Positions 1 through 16,318 of a DNA stretch of 46,355 nt are shown here, piece after piece (position 1 is the first letter of the stretch; every line of letters begins with the position of its first letter). Origin of the DNA: Bradyrhizobium jicamae (GTDB lineage Bacteria; Pseudomonadota; Alphaproteobacteria; Rhizobiales; Xanthobacteraceae). The translations under genes were made by a program, and so were the position numbers. The notes under the pieces were generated by a model. It made no database searches. It saw only the letters and a list, made by a program, of their open reading frames with translations, and was not told where the DNA came from. The DNA lies in assembly GCF_001440395.1 (NCBI RefSeq), contig NZ_LLXZ01000027.1, forward strand, positions 63,319 through 109,673, given 5' to 3'.

Positions 1-142
1 CCTTGTCGACCTCGCGCTTGAAGGCATCCGACATCCGCTGCAACCGCGCCGTCGACAGCCCGATCGTTTCCGGCTTGGCATCGGGAAGAGAGGGGGTCTG
101 GAGGGCGGGGGTCTGCCGGGCGGTGGCGGTCTGCGCGTTCAT
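1..142 (-). CDS. Serine hydrolase (beta-lactamase-like fold), N-terminal fragment
   Basis: Only the first 47 codons are inside the window; the gene runs off the left edge. The start is the ATG read from base 142 on the minus strand, with a GGGAGAG-type ribosome binding site just upstream. After a Thr/Pro/Ala-rich leader the protein reads GLSTARLQRMSDAFKREV, which I recognise as the usual opening of the class-C beta-lactamase-like serine hydrolases (esterase/penicillin-binding family) common in Bradyrhizobium. The SxxK catalytic motif would lie beyond the window, so activity cannot be judged. It is transcribed away from the tRNA gene. The family call comes from the N-terminal pattern only. Confidence 0.6.
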   Translation of the reverse strand, partial: MNAQTATARQTPALQTPSLPDAKPETIGLSTARLQRMSDAFKREVDK

Positions 143-292
143 GGTCTCTCCCGTTGCGCTTGTTGCTTATAGGATACCAACTCTGGAGCAGAAGACGTGC
201 TTTGGGTAGGGCGTAAAGCCGCTTCGCCCTTGCATTCGGGGCATGCCCTATGCTTGAAACAGCGCGAACCGACGCACGCGCCGGTTCCCTGC

Positions 293-368
293 AGGAGTGT
301 AGCTCAATTGGTAGAGCACCGGTCTCCAAAACCGGGGGTCGCAGGTTCGAGCCCTGCCACTCCTGCCA
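293..368 (+). tRNA. tRNA-Trp (anticodon CCA)
   Basis: A complete 76-nt cloverleaf is visible. The acceptor arms AGGAGTG (293-299) and CACTCCT (358-364) pair fully, followed by discriminator G365 and an encoded CCA end (366-368). The anticodon stem CCGGT/ACCGG encloses the loop CTCCAAA with anticodon CCA at 326-328. The T-arm carries GGTTCGAGCC. It lies upstream of secE-nusG, the usual position of tRNA-Trp in alphaproteobacteria. Confidence 0.97.
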
Positions 369-422
369 GCTAAATCCAGCCAAATCAAAGACTTGACCGA
401 AGCTCCGGCGGCAGCTCCTAAA

Positions 423-614
423 CTAGCTGAAGAACGCGGTGAGGACCGCGAGATCCGATCGCGCCGGAGCTTCACCCCGCAGATCGGCATCGATCACCCG
501 CCGGCATGCATCCACCGTGAAGGTATCGCCGAGGTCGTTTGCCGCGTCGAGAACGGTCCAGGCCGTCTCGCCCGCGGGCCCTTCCAGTTCTTGGCCTAAC
601 AGTGCCATGGTCAT
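423..614 (-). CDS. Small hypothetical protein (63 aa)
   Basis: Unrecognised short protein on the minus strand between tRNA-Trp and secE. The ATG at 614 is preferred because AGGGGCGAG lies immediately before it; the upstream extension to base 719 has poor protein-like composition. The product is acidic, with alternating hydrophobic and charged residues (for example ETAWTVLDAANDLGDTF) and no signal peptide or membrane segment. Its composition looks more protein-like than the overlapping frames, but there is no family recognition and no operon partner. It could be a chance frame. Confidence 0.35.
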   Translation of the reverse strand: MTMALLGQELEGPAGETAWTVLDAANDLGDTFTVDACRRVIDADLRGEAPARSDLAVLTAFFS

Positions 615-964
615 CTCGCCCCTGTGGAGCATCCAGACTAGCCGAGGGCCTTTAAAATCCGGATCGCGGCACGATGAGCATTTGAGGCAAGGCGGGTACC
701 CGGGATTAACCACGGGCATCCGGCTTGTTTTCCCGCCGGTCGGGGACCCGCGGCACCCCGTACCTTGACCTTTTGCCCCGCCGGCAGTAGATACCCGCCA
801 CCTGCTGCCGGCCCGCTAGACGCGGATATCCGGCGCGGCTTTGAATTCCCCCGAACAATCGAGCCCGCTTGGCGGCTCATCCTTCGAGAGAGGGCTGGGC
901 GTAAGAAGGCTGTTCGGAATCGCTTTAAATCGCAATCGTCTCACGAAGGACGCGGTAACCAACG
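615..964 (+). other. Upstream region of secE-nusG
   Basis: A 350-base stretch without a convincing gene. It holds the candidate secE promoter at 765-793 and then about 165 bases of leader. A GAAGGA element at 945-950 lies 14 bases before the secE ATG and is the only ribosome-binding candidate. Frames crossing this region (for example a long in-frame extension of nusG starting at 841) have no recognisable content. Confidence 0.5.
765..793 (+). promoter_or_regulatory. Candidate housekeeping promoter for secE-nusG(-rplKA)
   Basis: TTGACC at 765-770 is followed after exactly 17 bases by TAGATA at 788-793, close to the sigma-70 type consensus (TTGACA, 17, TATAAT). It points toward secE with a leader of about 165 nt. 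This is pattern-based and has no experimental support. Confidence 0.5.
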
Positions 965-1156
965 ATGGCTTTCAGCCCGTTCAAATTCCTGCAGGAAGTG
1001 CGCTCGGAGACCGCCAAGGTCACCTGGCCGACTCGGCGCGAGACGACGATCACCACGATCATGGTGTTCGTGATGGTTGCATTGGCTTCGATCTTTTTCT
1101 TCCTGTCGGATTTGATCATCCGCTACGTCGTCACCTTCCTGCTGGGCGTTCACTGA
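965..1156 (+). CDS. secE: Preprotein translocase subunit SecE
   Basis: A 63-residue single-span form of SecE, the clamp subunit that stabilises SecY in the SecYEG channel of the inner membrane. The N-terminal amphipathic part ends in the conserved VTWPTRRET signature (residues about 19-27), followed by one hydrophobic transmembrane helix (about residues 30-58) ending at LLGVH. The length matches the short alphaproteobacterial form rather than the three-span E. coli protein. Its stop codon overlaps the nusG start by one base (TGATG), so the two are probably translationally coupled. secY lies in the same window at 37786. Confidence 0.95.
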   Translation: MAFSPFKFLQEVRSETAKVTWPTRRETTITTIMVFVMVALASIFFFLSDLIIRYVVTFLLGVH

Positions 1157-1707
1157 TGAGCACCGGAACCCAAACGATGGACAAGCGCTGGTATATCGTT
1201 CACGCCTATTCGAATTTCGAAAAGAAGGTCTCTGAATCGATCCGCGAGCAGGCCAAGCAGCGCGGACTCGAGGACTTGTTCGACCAGGTGCTGGTGCCGA
1301 CCGAAAAGGTCACCGAGGTACGCCGCGGCCGCAAGATCGACGCCGAGCGCAAGTTCTTCCCGGGCTACGTGCTGGTGAAGATGAAGCTGACCGACGAAGC
1401 GTTCCATCTCATCAAGAACACGCCCAAGGTGACCGGCTTCCTCGGCGCCGAAAACAAGCCGATGCCGATCTCCGAGTCCGAGGCGATGCGGATCCTGCAT
1501 CAGGTGCAGGAAGGCGTCGAACGTCCGAAGGCGTCGGTGTCGTTCGAAATCGGCGAGAACGTCCGCGTGGCCGATGGTCCGTTCGCGTCGTTCTCCGGTG
1601 TGGTTGAAGAAATTGACGAGGCGCGTTCGCGCGTGAAGGTCGCGGTGTCGATCTTCGGCCGCGCCACGCCCGTCGAACTGGAATTCGGTCAGGTCGAGAA
1701 GGTCTGA
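1156..1707 (+). CDS. nusG: Transcription termination/antitermination protein NusG
   Basis: NusG binds RNA polymerase through its N-terminal NGN domain and links it to Rho or ribosomal S10 through its C-terminal KOW domain. The NGN domain begins at RWYIVHAYSNFEKKV and contains FFPGYVLVKM; the KOW domain lies near the end (VADGPFASFSGVVEEID). The start at 1156 gives 183 aa and overlaps the secE stop. An internal ATG at 1177 (MDKRWYIV) would give 176 aa and is also plausible. The longer form is chosen for the coupling overlap. E. coli NusG is 181 aa. Confidence 0.95.
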   Translation: MSTGTQTMDKRWYIVHAYSNFEKKVSESIREQAKQRGLEDLFDQVLVPTEKVTEVRRGRKIDAERKFFPGYVLVKMKLTDEAFHLIKNTPKVTGFLGAENKPMPISESEAMRILHQVQEGVERPKASVSFEIGENVRVADGPFASFSGVVEEIDEARSRVKVAVSIFGRATPVELEFGQVEKV

Positions 1708-1804
1708 TCGTAACACGCGAGGCCTGGTCCTCGTGTGAATGAGGCCGTGGGAGGGAGAGGGCGGTCGCCAACCGCGCTTGAACCGAACCACGGAACCTGA
1801 ACCA

Positions 1805-1821
1805 GCCGGCAACCTGCCGGC
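1805..1821 (+). promoter_or_regulatory. Hairpin in the rplK leader
   Basis: GCCGGC (1805-1810) and GCCGGC (1816-1821) form a perfect 6-bp stem with loop AACCT, directly upstream of the rplK ribosome binding site AGGAG (1827-1831). In E. coli, L1 represses the L11 operon by binding the rplK leader, and this is the equivalent position. Whether this hairpin mimics the 23S L1 site cannot be decided by eye. Confidence 0.3.
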
Positions 1822-1837
1822 GCAACAGGAGTGATAC

Positions 1838-2266
1838 ATGGCAAAGAAAGTGACCGGATACCTGAAGCTTCAGGTCCCGGCCGGTGCGGCGAATCCTTCG
1901 CCCCCGATCGGTCCCGCGCTTGGTCAGCGCGGTCTCAACATCATGGAATTCTGCAAGGCGTTCAACGCCCAGACGCAGAAGGAAGAAAAGAACACCCCGA
2001 TCCCGGTGATCATCACCATCTATGCGGACCGTTCCTTCACCTTCGAGATGAAGACGCCGCCGATGTCCCACTTCCTCAAGCAGGCCGCCAAGATCCAGTC
2101 CGGTTCGAAAGCTCCGGGCCGCGACAAGGCCGGCAAGGTGACGAAGGCGCAGGTGCGCGAGATCGCCGAGAAGAAGATGAAGGATCTCAATTGCGACACC
2201 ATCGAATCGGCCATGAAGATGGTCGAGGGCTCCGCCCGTTCGATGGGTCTGGAAGTTGCGGGGTAA
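1838..2266 (+). CDS. rplK: 50S ribosomal protein L11
   Basis: L11 binds the GTPase-associated centre of 23S rRNA and contributes to EF-G function and the stringent response. At 142 aa it matches the E. coli length exactly. The N-terminal domain shows the proline-rich thiostrepton/micrococcin region ([15 protein letters not shown], from residue 21), and the C-terminal RNA-binding domain follows. AGGAG lies 6 bases before the ATG. rplA follows after 6 bases, so the two are co-transcribed as in most bacteria. Confidence 0.97.
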   Translation: MAKKVTGYLKLQVPAGAANPSPPIGPALGQRGLNIMEFCKAFNAQTQKEEKNTPIPVIITIYADRSFTFEMKTPPMSHFLKQAAKIQSGSKAPGRDKAGKVTKAQVREIAEKKMKDLNCDTIESAMKMVEGSARSMGLEVAG

Positions 2267-2272
2267 CGGACC

Positions 2273-2965
<693 letters not shown>

Positions 2966-2989
2966 GGCCTTGCCATTGACGTGAATAAT

Positions 2990-3023
2990 AAAGGGCGGAA
3001 TCGGGCGACCGATTCCGCCCTTT
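2990..3023 (+). terminator. Strong hairpin terminator after rplA
   Basis: AAAGGGCGGAATCGG (2990-3004) and its exact complement (3009-3023) make a 15-bp stem closed by a GCGA tetraloop. The right arm ends in TTT and is followed by GCGTTTG, so the T tract is short. It separates the rplKA unit from the dehydrogenase gene. Confidence 0.85.
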
Positions 3024-3083
3024 GCGTTTGCTGTCGGTTTTGCGTAATCGTCGGCCGGCCGGACTTGCCAAGAAAGAACAACA

Positions 3084-4037
3084 ATGCCCGAGAGAGTCCT
3101 GATCTATTCGCGTTTTCCCAAAGCCCAGATGGAGCGCTTCGGCCAGCGCTATGAATTGCTGAACGCTGCCGGCAAGGCGCCCAACGAGGTGTTTTCTTCC
3201 GATCAGCTTGCCGATATTCGCGCGTTGATCACCGCGGGCGGCACAGCGCTTCGCGGCGACGCGATGGACATGATGCCGAAACTGGGCGCGATCGTCTGCT
3301 ACGGCACCGGCTATGACGGTGTCGATCTGGCGGCGGCGGCGAAGCGCAAGATCGCGGTCGGACACAGCCCGGGCGCCAATGCGGCCTCCGTTGCCGACAT
3401 CGCGGTCACGCTGATGCTGGCAGCGACGCGGCGATTGCTGGTGGCGGATGATTATGTGCGCGGCGGGAGCTGGGCGGCGGCAAAACCGTCGCCGATGATG
3501 CGTCCCCAGGCCGGGATGCTCGGCCGCAAAATCGGTGTCTACGGCATGGGCGAGATCGGCCGCAAGATCGCGGCGCGGGTCGCCGCGTTCGAGACCGAGG
3601 TCGGCTATTTCAGCCGCAGCCGGCACGACGTGCCGTATCAGTATTTTTCAAGCCTCGACGCACTGGCGGAATGGTGCAGCGTGCTGATGATCGCGGTGCG
3701 GGCGGGCGCGGACACCAATCACGCGGTCGATGCCAATATCCTGAAGAAGCTCGGCAAGGATGGTTACGTCGTCAACATCTCGCGCGGCTCGGTGATCGAC
3801 CAGCCGGCGCTGATTGCGGCGCTGTCCGACCAGACCATCGCCGGCGCCGGCCTCGATGTTTACGCGAAGGAGCCCCATGCTCCGGATGCGCTGACGGCGC
3901 TGCCCAATGTCGTGCTGTCCCCGCACATCGGCGGCCATACGCTGGAGTCGCATGTGGCGATGCAGGACTGCGTGCTGGCCAATCTCGACGCGTTCTTCGC
4001 GGGCAAGCCGCTGCCTTACACGGTGCCTCCAGGCTGA
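3084..4037 (+). CDS. NAD(P)-dependent 2-hydroxyacid dehydrogenase
   Basis: A 317-aa member of the D-isomer-specific 2-hydroxyacid dehydrogenase family, which interconverts 2-keto and 2-hydroxy acids (glyoxylate/hydroxypyruvate reductases, phosphoglycerate dehydrogenases and relatives). The Rossmann motif G154-M-G-E-I-G159 is followed by the catalytic triad: R234 (NISRGSVID), E263 (YAKEP) and H281 (SPHIGGHT). The short GGHT ending and absence of an ACT domain favour a glyoxylate/hydroxypyruvate reductase-like enzyme over SerA. Exact substrate is unknown. It sits between the rplA terminator and the convergent ECF41 operon, whose stop lies only 4 bases away. Confidence 0.9.
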   Translation: MPERVLIYSRFPKAQMERFGQRYELLNAAGKAPNEVFSSDQLADIRALITAGGTALRGDAMDMMPKLGAIVCYGTGYDGVDLAAAAKRKIAVGHSPGANAASVADIAVTLMLAATRRLLVADDYVRGGSWAAAKPSPMMRPQAGMLGRKIGVYGMGEIGRKIAARVAAFETEVGYFSRSRHDVPYQYFSSLDALAEWCSVLMIAVRAGADTNHAVDANILKKLGKDGYVVNISRGSVIDQPALIAALSDQTIAGAGLDVYAKEPHAPDALTALPNVVLSPHIGGHTLESHVAMQDCVLANLDAFFAGKPLPYTVPPG

Positions 4038-4041
4038 GGCT

Positions 4042-4935
4042 TCAGTGCATCCCGGCAGTCGGCAGGTGCCGCAGCTTGTCGGGATTGCGGACGATATAGA
4101 TCGCAGCGATTTTCTCGCCTGATATCGCCATGCTCAGGGTGAGATCGAGTTCGCCGTCCAGATAGAGCAGGGCTCCCGCGGCACCATTGATGACAGCCGG
4201 CGCGATACGGACATCCTGGCCGGCAATCTTGCCGGCGAGGCCGACAAAGAAGCGCGCGACCTTGTCGGCGCCGATGATCGGATTGAGCGCCGCGAATTTG
4301 CGGCCACCGCCATCGGTGATGGCAACGGCATCCTCGCGCAGCAATTCGGCCAACTGCCTGACGTCACCGCTGGCAACCGCGTCGCTGAAAGCCTGCAGGA
4401 GGCGTGCGTGACTGTCAGGCGTTGCCGCAGGCGCCGGGCGGTCGTCGCGCACCGCGCGGCGGGCCCGCGACGCCAGTTGTCGGCAGGACGCCTCGGTGCG
4501 GTCGAGCATGGCGGCGATTTTGGGAAACGGTGTATCGAACACGTCGTGAAGCAGGAAGGCCGCGCGTTCCATCGGTGACAGCCGGTCCAGCGCCAGCAGC
4601 AATGCGAACGACAGGTCGTCGGCCAATTCGGTGGCGGCGTCGGCCGACAGGCCCTCCGCATCGAACACGGGCTCGGGAAGCCACGGCCCGACATAGATCT
4701 CCCGCTGTGCCTTCGCGCTCTTCAAGCGATCGAGACAAAGCCTCGTCACGACGGTGACGAGAAAGGCTTCTGCGTTGTGAACATCCTGCGCGCCGGCAAA
4801 CCGCAGATAGGCGTCCTGCACGACGTCTTCGGCGTCGCTGCGGCTGCCGAGCATCCGGTAGGCGAGCCCGAGCAGGCGCCCGCGATGGGGCGCCAGCGGA
4901 TCGTTCTCATGCGGCCTGTTTGACGACATCGACAT
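4042..4935 (-). CDS. ECF41-family RNA polymerase sigma factor
   Basis: A 297-aa extracytoplasmic-function sigma factor with a fused SnoaL-like C-terminal domain. Sigma-2 (about residues 14-80: YRMLGSRSDAEDVVQDAYLR) and sigma-4 (about 109-160) are followed by the C-terminal extension. All three ECF41 signatures known to me are present: WLPEP (85-89) in the linker, DGGG followed by RK (208-213), and NPDKL (284-288). In this group the C-terminal domain takes the place of an anti-sigma factor. The start overlaps the end of the upstream decarboxylase-like gene by 29 bases, so translation is likely coupled; ATG at 4929 is an alternative. A matching promoter precedes the operon at 5843-5869, suggesting autoregulation. 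The inducing signal is unknown. Confidence 0.93.
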   Translation of the reverse strand: MSMSSNRPHENDPLAPHRGRLLGLAYRMLGSRSDAEDVVQDAYLRFAGAQDVHNAEAFLVTVVTRLCLDRLKSAKAQREIYVGPWLPEPVFDAEGLSADAATELADDLSFALLLALDRLSPMERAAFLLHDVFDTPFPKIAAMLDRTEASCRQLASRARRAVRDDRPAPAATPDSHARLLQAFSDAVASGDVRQLAELLREDAVAITDGGGRKFAALNPIIGADKVARFFVGLAGKIAGQDVRIAPAVINGAAGALLYLDGELDLTLSMAISGEKIAAIYIVRNPDKLRHLPTAGMH

Positions 4936-5452
4936 TGTGCCCGCTTACCGAAACGCGGCGGCACTCCTTGGCATAGCCGAGGCCTGCCTTCACCATCGGG
5001 AACATGCGGCCGAGCTGCAGCGCCATCGTCAGGTCTATAACGCCTTTCGGGCCCCATTGGGCCGTGACGGCGTCGCGAAACTCATCGTCATCGGCCGAGC
5101 GGCGCACCACCGCGTCGGCGAAGCGGAACCCGAGCATGGTCGCGTCATTCATCGCGCGGGGATCGCGGCGAAGCACCGCTTCGATCTGGTCCTTGGGCAT
5201 GCCGGCTTCCAGCGCCATGTCGACGACGAGTTGCGTACAGGGGCCGCAATCCTCCGCCAGCGCGCCGACGATCTTGGCGGCGAAGCTGGCATCGGCCGGG
5301 ACCACCTCGCGGTGGGCGGCGGCCTTCATCAGCGGCGCGAACTTGAAGAGGGCAGTAGGGGAAAAGTTCAGCATCATTTCGAGATAGCTGACGTCGTATC
5401 CATACCGTTTGGCAAATGCGCGCAAGCTGCGGCGCGCGATCCAACTACGCAT
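4907..5452 (-). CDS. Carboxymuconolactone decarboxylase / AhpD-like protein
   Basis: A 181-aa protein of the CMD/AhpD superfamily, in which a CxxC pair often supports peroxidase or disulfide-exchange chemistry. The core motif E67-D-C69-G-P-C72 lies at the start of a helix (CGPCTQLVVDMALEAG). The downstream histidine of true AhpD proton-relay sites is not at the usual spacing (V76 instead), so the chemistry may differ. The ATG at 5452 has AAGGAG upstream; the longer frame to 5740 runs antisense-like through the neighbouring gene. It overlaps the upstream membrane gene by 8 bases. CMD-type proteins are the best-known genomic partner and target of ECF41 sigma factors, which fits this operon. Confidence 0.85.
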   Translation of the reverse strand: MRSWIARRSLRAFAKRYGYDVSYLEMMLNFSPTALFKFAPLMKAAAHREVVPADASFAAKIVGALAEDCGPCTQLVVDMALEAGMPKDQIEAVLRRDPRAMNDATMLGFRFADAVVRRSADDDEFRDAVTAQWGPKGVIDLTMALQLGRMFPMVKAGLGYAKECRRVSVSGHNVDVVKQAA

Positions 5453-5822
5453 GTTGTTCTCCTTGGTTGGGGAAGGCGGAATAGAGCGCGACTGCGGCGG
5501 GCAGAACGATCGCGAGAAGGTCGAAGGCGGGGTAATGGCTGTGGCCGCTGACCAGGATCGCCACGTGGAGCAGGGCGTGAACGGCGAGGAAGCCGGCGCC
5601 CGCAACGGCCGCCGGCCAGTACCGCGGCCGCCATGCCCGCGCGGCCAGCGCGAGGCCCGCCACGAGGAAGGCAGCGCCGATGTCCTGGACGAAATGTGGG
5701 TTAAAGGGTCCGGTATCCCGCACCCCCGGCACGGTTTCATACCAAAACGGGCCGGCCACGAGCATGATCAGGCCGTTCAGAACGGTCGGTATTGCCAGAA
5801 TCGCTGCCAATTGACGCCGCAT
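5445..5822 (-). CDS. Small four-helix membrane protein, first gene of the ECF41 operon
   Basis: A 125-aa hydrophobic protein with about four predicted transmembrane helices (roughly residues 7-25, 47-65, 69-90 and 95-116). I do not recognise a named family with certainty; the pattern (FNPHFVQDIGAAFLVAGLALAAR, shortened here to its idea of an acidic residue inside helix 2) resembles small DoxX-like or DUF membrane proteins. AGGAGG at 5829-5834 is an excellent ribosome binding site for the ATG at 5822. It is directly behind the ECF41-type promoter and overlaps the CMD gene, so it should be part of the same regulon. Function unknown. Confidence 0.8.
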   Translation of the reverse strand: MRRQLAAILAIPTVLNGLIMLVAGPFWYETVPGVRDTGPFNPHFVQDIGAAFLVAGLALAARAWRPRYWPAAVAGAGFLAVHALLHVAILVSGHSHYPAFDLLAIVLPAAVALYSAFPNQGEQHA

Positions 5823-5842
5823 CGGGAACCTCCTGGAGCCAA

Positions 5843-5869
5843 GACGAGGCAGGCGACCCCGGTGTGACG
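5843..5869 (-). promoter_or_regulatory. Putative ECF41-dependent promoter
   Basis: Reading on the minus strand, CGTCACA (5869-5863) is followed after 16 bases by CGTC (5846-5843). The ECF41 consensus known to me is TGTCACA with a CGTC -10 element and a spacer of about 16. One base differs in the -35 element. Transcription would start just before the AGGAGG of the membrane-protein gene, giving a very short leader. A TGACGG-AAC-CCGTCA palindrome (5865-5879) overlaps the -35 element and could be an additional operator. Confidence 0.7.
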
Positions 5870-6438
5870 GAACCCGTCAAAAAATTCCGGAAATTTTTCT
5901 CTGGCTGGCGGGGTAAACTGGTGCGAATTTTGCTCTTGGCAAAAAGGGCGAGACCCGGTAAACAATGGCTTCCGGGCGTGCTGGCCATTGCTGGCACGTC
6001 CGTGCGCGCATTCCGAAAACCCGACACGGTAGGAGATCATTCCTTTCAGGACGTCCGCATGGATTGCTCGAAAGGAAGGAAACCTCATCGTTTCGTGGAA
6101 TGCGGCAGGGGTCCTTCGGCTTGCCGAATGTCCTCGATCCTGTCCGAGACTGCAGGCGCCCGCGAAGAAACGCAAGTTCTTCAACGGCTTAATCTTACGG
6201 CCTGCATAGACGGGTGAAGACCGGATTTTGCTTTAACGCCGCCTCTCGCGGCGCCATGGCTGATTTGGTTCGAACCTCGACACCCCGCGCCATCTGGTTC
6301 GGGAGGGCAGGCTTTTCAAATGTCGTCTGCCCGGCGTGTCCTGAAGACTGGTGTCTAGAGGTCAGGTTTTGGGCGAGACGATGGGTGCAACCCGGCGGTC
6401 TTGCTCTTGCGAAGGCCGCCAACCGGAGAGAGCTTGCT
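5870..6438 (+). promoter_or_regulatory. Upstream and leader region of rplJ-rplL
   Basis: No convincing gene lies here. The left part is the upstream side of the minus-strand ECF41 promoter. The right part should contain the rplJ promoter and leader. Visible hairpins are TTCGG/CCGAA (6115-6128), GGGCAGGC/GTCTGCCC (6305-6312 with 6325-6332, one G-T pair) and GGCGGTCTT/AAGGCCGCC (6394-6402 with 6412-6420, one G-T pair). The last ends only 4 bases before the GGAGAG ribosome binding site. In many bacteria the L10-L12 complex represses its own synthesis by binding a structured rplJ leader; this position fits, but the L10 site was not proven. I found no promoter of convincing quality. Confidence 0.4.
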
Positions 6439-6957
6439 GTGGAAAGAGCGGCAAAAAAGGACGCGGTTGAGGCGCTGAACGGGGTCTTCAAGACCACCAG
6501 CGTCGCAGTCGTTGCCCACTATTCCGGCCTCACCGTGGCCCAGATGCAGAAGCTGCGCATGCAGATGAAGCAGGCGGGCGCGTCGGTGAAGGTCTCGAAA
6601 AACCGTCTCGCCAAAATTGCTCTTGAAGGCACTGACGTCGTTGCCATCGGCTCCCTGCTGAAGGGACCGACCGTGATCGCCACTTCTAACGATCCGGTAG
6701 CGGCGCCGAAGGTTGCCATGGAATTCGCCAAGGCGAACGAAAAGTTCGTCATTCTCGGCGGTTCGATGGGTAAAACCGTCCTGGATGTGAACGGCGTGAA
6801 GGCGCTTGCCTCGCTGCCGTCCCTCGATGAACTGCGCGGAAAGCTTGTCGGCCTCCTGGTGGCGCCGGCAACCAAGATCGCTCAGCTCTCGACTGCGCCC
6901 GCGGCCAAGCTCGCGCGCGTCATTCAGGCTCATGCCTCAAAGGGCGAAGCGGCCTGA
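6439..6957 (+). CDS. rplJ: 50S ribosomal protein L10
   Basis: L10 anchors the L7/L12 dimers at the base of the ribosomal stalk. The product is 172 aa with a GTG start (6439-6441), eight bases after GGAGAG; this start gives the MERAAKK opening typical of rhizobial L10, while the longer frame back to 6214 is untranslated leader. The 23S-binding N-terminal domain contains [11 protein letters not shown], and the C-terminal helix that binds L12 is at the end ([15 protein letters not shown]). rplL follows after 54 bases. Confidence 0.96.
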   Translation: MERAAKKDAVEALNGVFKTTSVAVVAHYSGLTVAQMQKLRMQMKQAGASVKVSKNRLAKIALEGTDVVAIGSLLKGPTVIATSNDPVAAPKVAMEFAKANEKFVILGGSMGKTVLDVNGVKALASLPSLDELRGKLVGLLVAPATKIAQLSTAPAAKLARVIQAHASKGEAA

Positions 6958-7011
6958 CCCTTCGCTAATCTCAAACCTGGTTCGAAACCAAACGTTTAAG
7001 GAAATAGATCA

Positions 7012-7389
<378 letters not shown>

Positions 7390-7847
7390 CGCGAGTTATT
7401 TCGCAAAATCCCGGGCGAGCGTCAGCGAGGCCCGGGATGGATCTGTGCAAAGTTCGTGCGATGGGGTAACCCGGAACACGGTGTACACAAAAAAGTGTGG
7501 GGATTCGCGGGGTTAGCTCCTCGAATCTCCACGTTTCCGCCCCATATCGGGGCGGCAGCAGGAAAAGGCGGTAGGCGGCGGGGGCAGCAGGGTTCCCGGC
7601 GTAAGCCGTTGGGAGACAGTCAGATTTCGGGCTTTCTCAGTCCGTGAAGTGATCAGTTGTGACGGGCGGGTGCAGTCATGCGCCCCGCGCGTCGTTTTGC
7701 GTTTTGAAGGTCTAAGGTGCGGGTTCAGGACTTAATTCCTGAAAGTGGGCTTTGTTCCTTTCGAGCGATTCGACATTCAACCCGGGGGCGATGGCAGTCG
7801 CGCTTCGGAAGGTTCGCCCACAAGGGCGACGAAAATGAGAGGCCACG
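7390..7847 (+). other. rplL-rpoB intergenic region
   Basis: A 458-base gap without a convincing gene. It starts with the hairpin at 7408-7438 (separate entry). A second hairpin, CCGCCCC/GGGGCGG (7537-7543 with 7549-7555), and a GATTCG/CGAATC pair near 7502-7527 follow. In E. coli the equivalent gap holds an attenuator and an RNase III site that set the ratio of ribosomal protein to RNA polymerase mRNA. I saw no convincing separate rpoB promoter. Confidence 0.45.
7408..7438 (+). terminator. Attenuator-like hairpin after rplL
   Basis: ATCCCGGGC (7408-7416) and GCCCGGGAT (7430-7438) are perfect 9-base inverted repeats with a 13-base loop, 18 bases after the rplL stop. There is no T tract, so it is more likely an attenuator, mRNA-stability or processing element than a full intrinsic terminator. 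Confidence 0.5.
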
Positions 7848-11966
<4,119 letters not shown>

Positions 11967-11978
11967 CACGAGGATTTC

Positions 11979-12001
11979 ATGCCCGGCGCTTCGCCGGGCA
12001 T
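11979..12001 (+). repeat. Palindrome between rpoB and rpoC
   Basis: ATGCCCGGCG (11979-11988) and CGCCGGGCAT (11992-12001) form a perfect 10-bp stem with a 3-base loop. No T tract follows, so it should not end transcription. It resembles the hairpin at 37659-37680 and may belong to a family of intergenic palindromes; an mRNA-stability role is possible. Confidence 0.5.
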
Positions 12002-12089
12002 TCGCGCTCGGCTCGGACGTTGAGCGGGGCGCGCACTAAAAGAGTTTCGAATTTGCTGCCGGTGACGATCGGCACGCGAGGAGAAGACG

Positions 12090-16289
<4,200 letters not shown>

Positions 16290-16318
16290 GGGTTCCGTCA
16301 GGTTCCACTCAACGAGAG

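Noticed and set aside
248..490. 80-aa minus-strand frame across tRNA-Trp
   Set aside because: Its core (RSGRARTCDPRFWRPVLYQL) is the antisense translation of the tRNA gene, a classic false ORF.
841..1155. N-terminal extension of nusG back to base 841
   Set aside because: It runs through the secE gene in another frame and has no protein-like content; the conserved NusG domain starts at RWYIVHAYS.
5792..6217. 141-aa plus-strand frame between the ECF41 operon and rplJ
   Set aside because: It overlaps the promoter region and the start of the membrane-protein gene, and has no start signal or family resemblance.
6214..6438. Extension of rplJ upstream of the GTG at 6439
   Set aside because: The upstream translation does not resemble L10, while GTG with GGAGAG gives the normal N-terminus.
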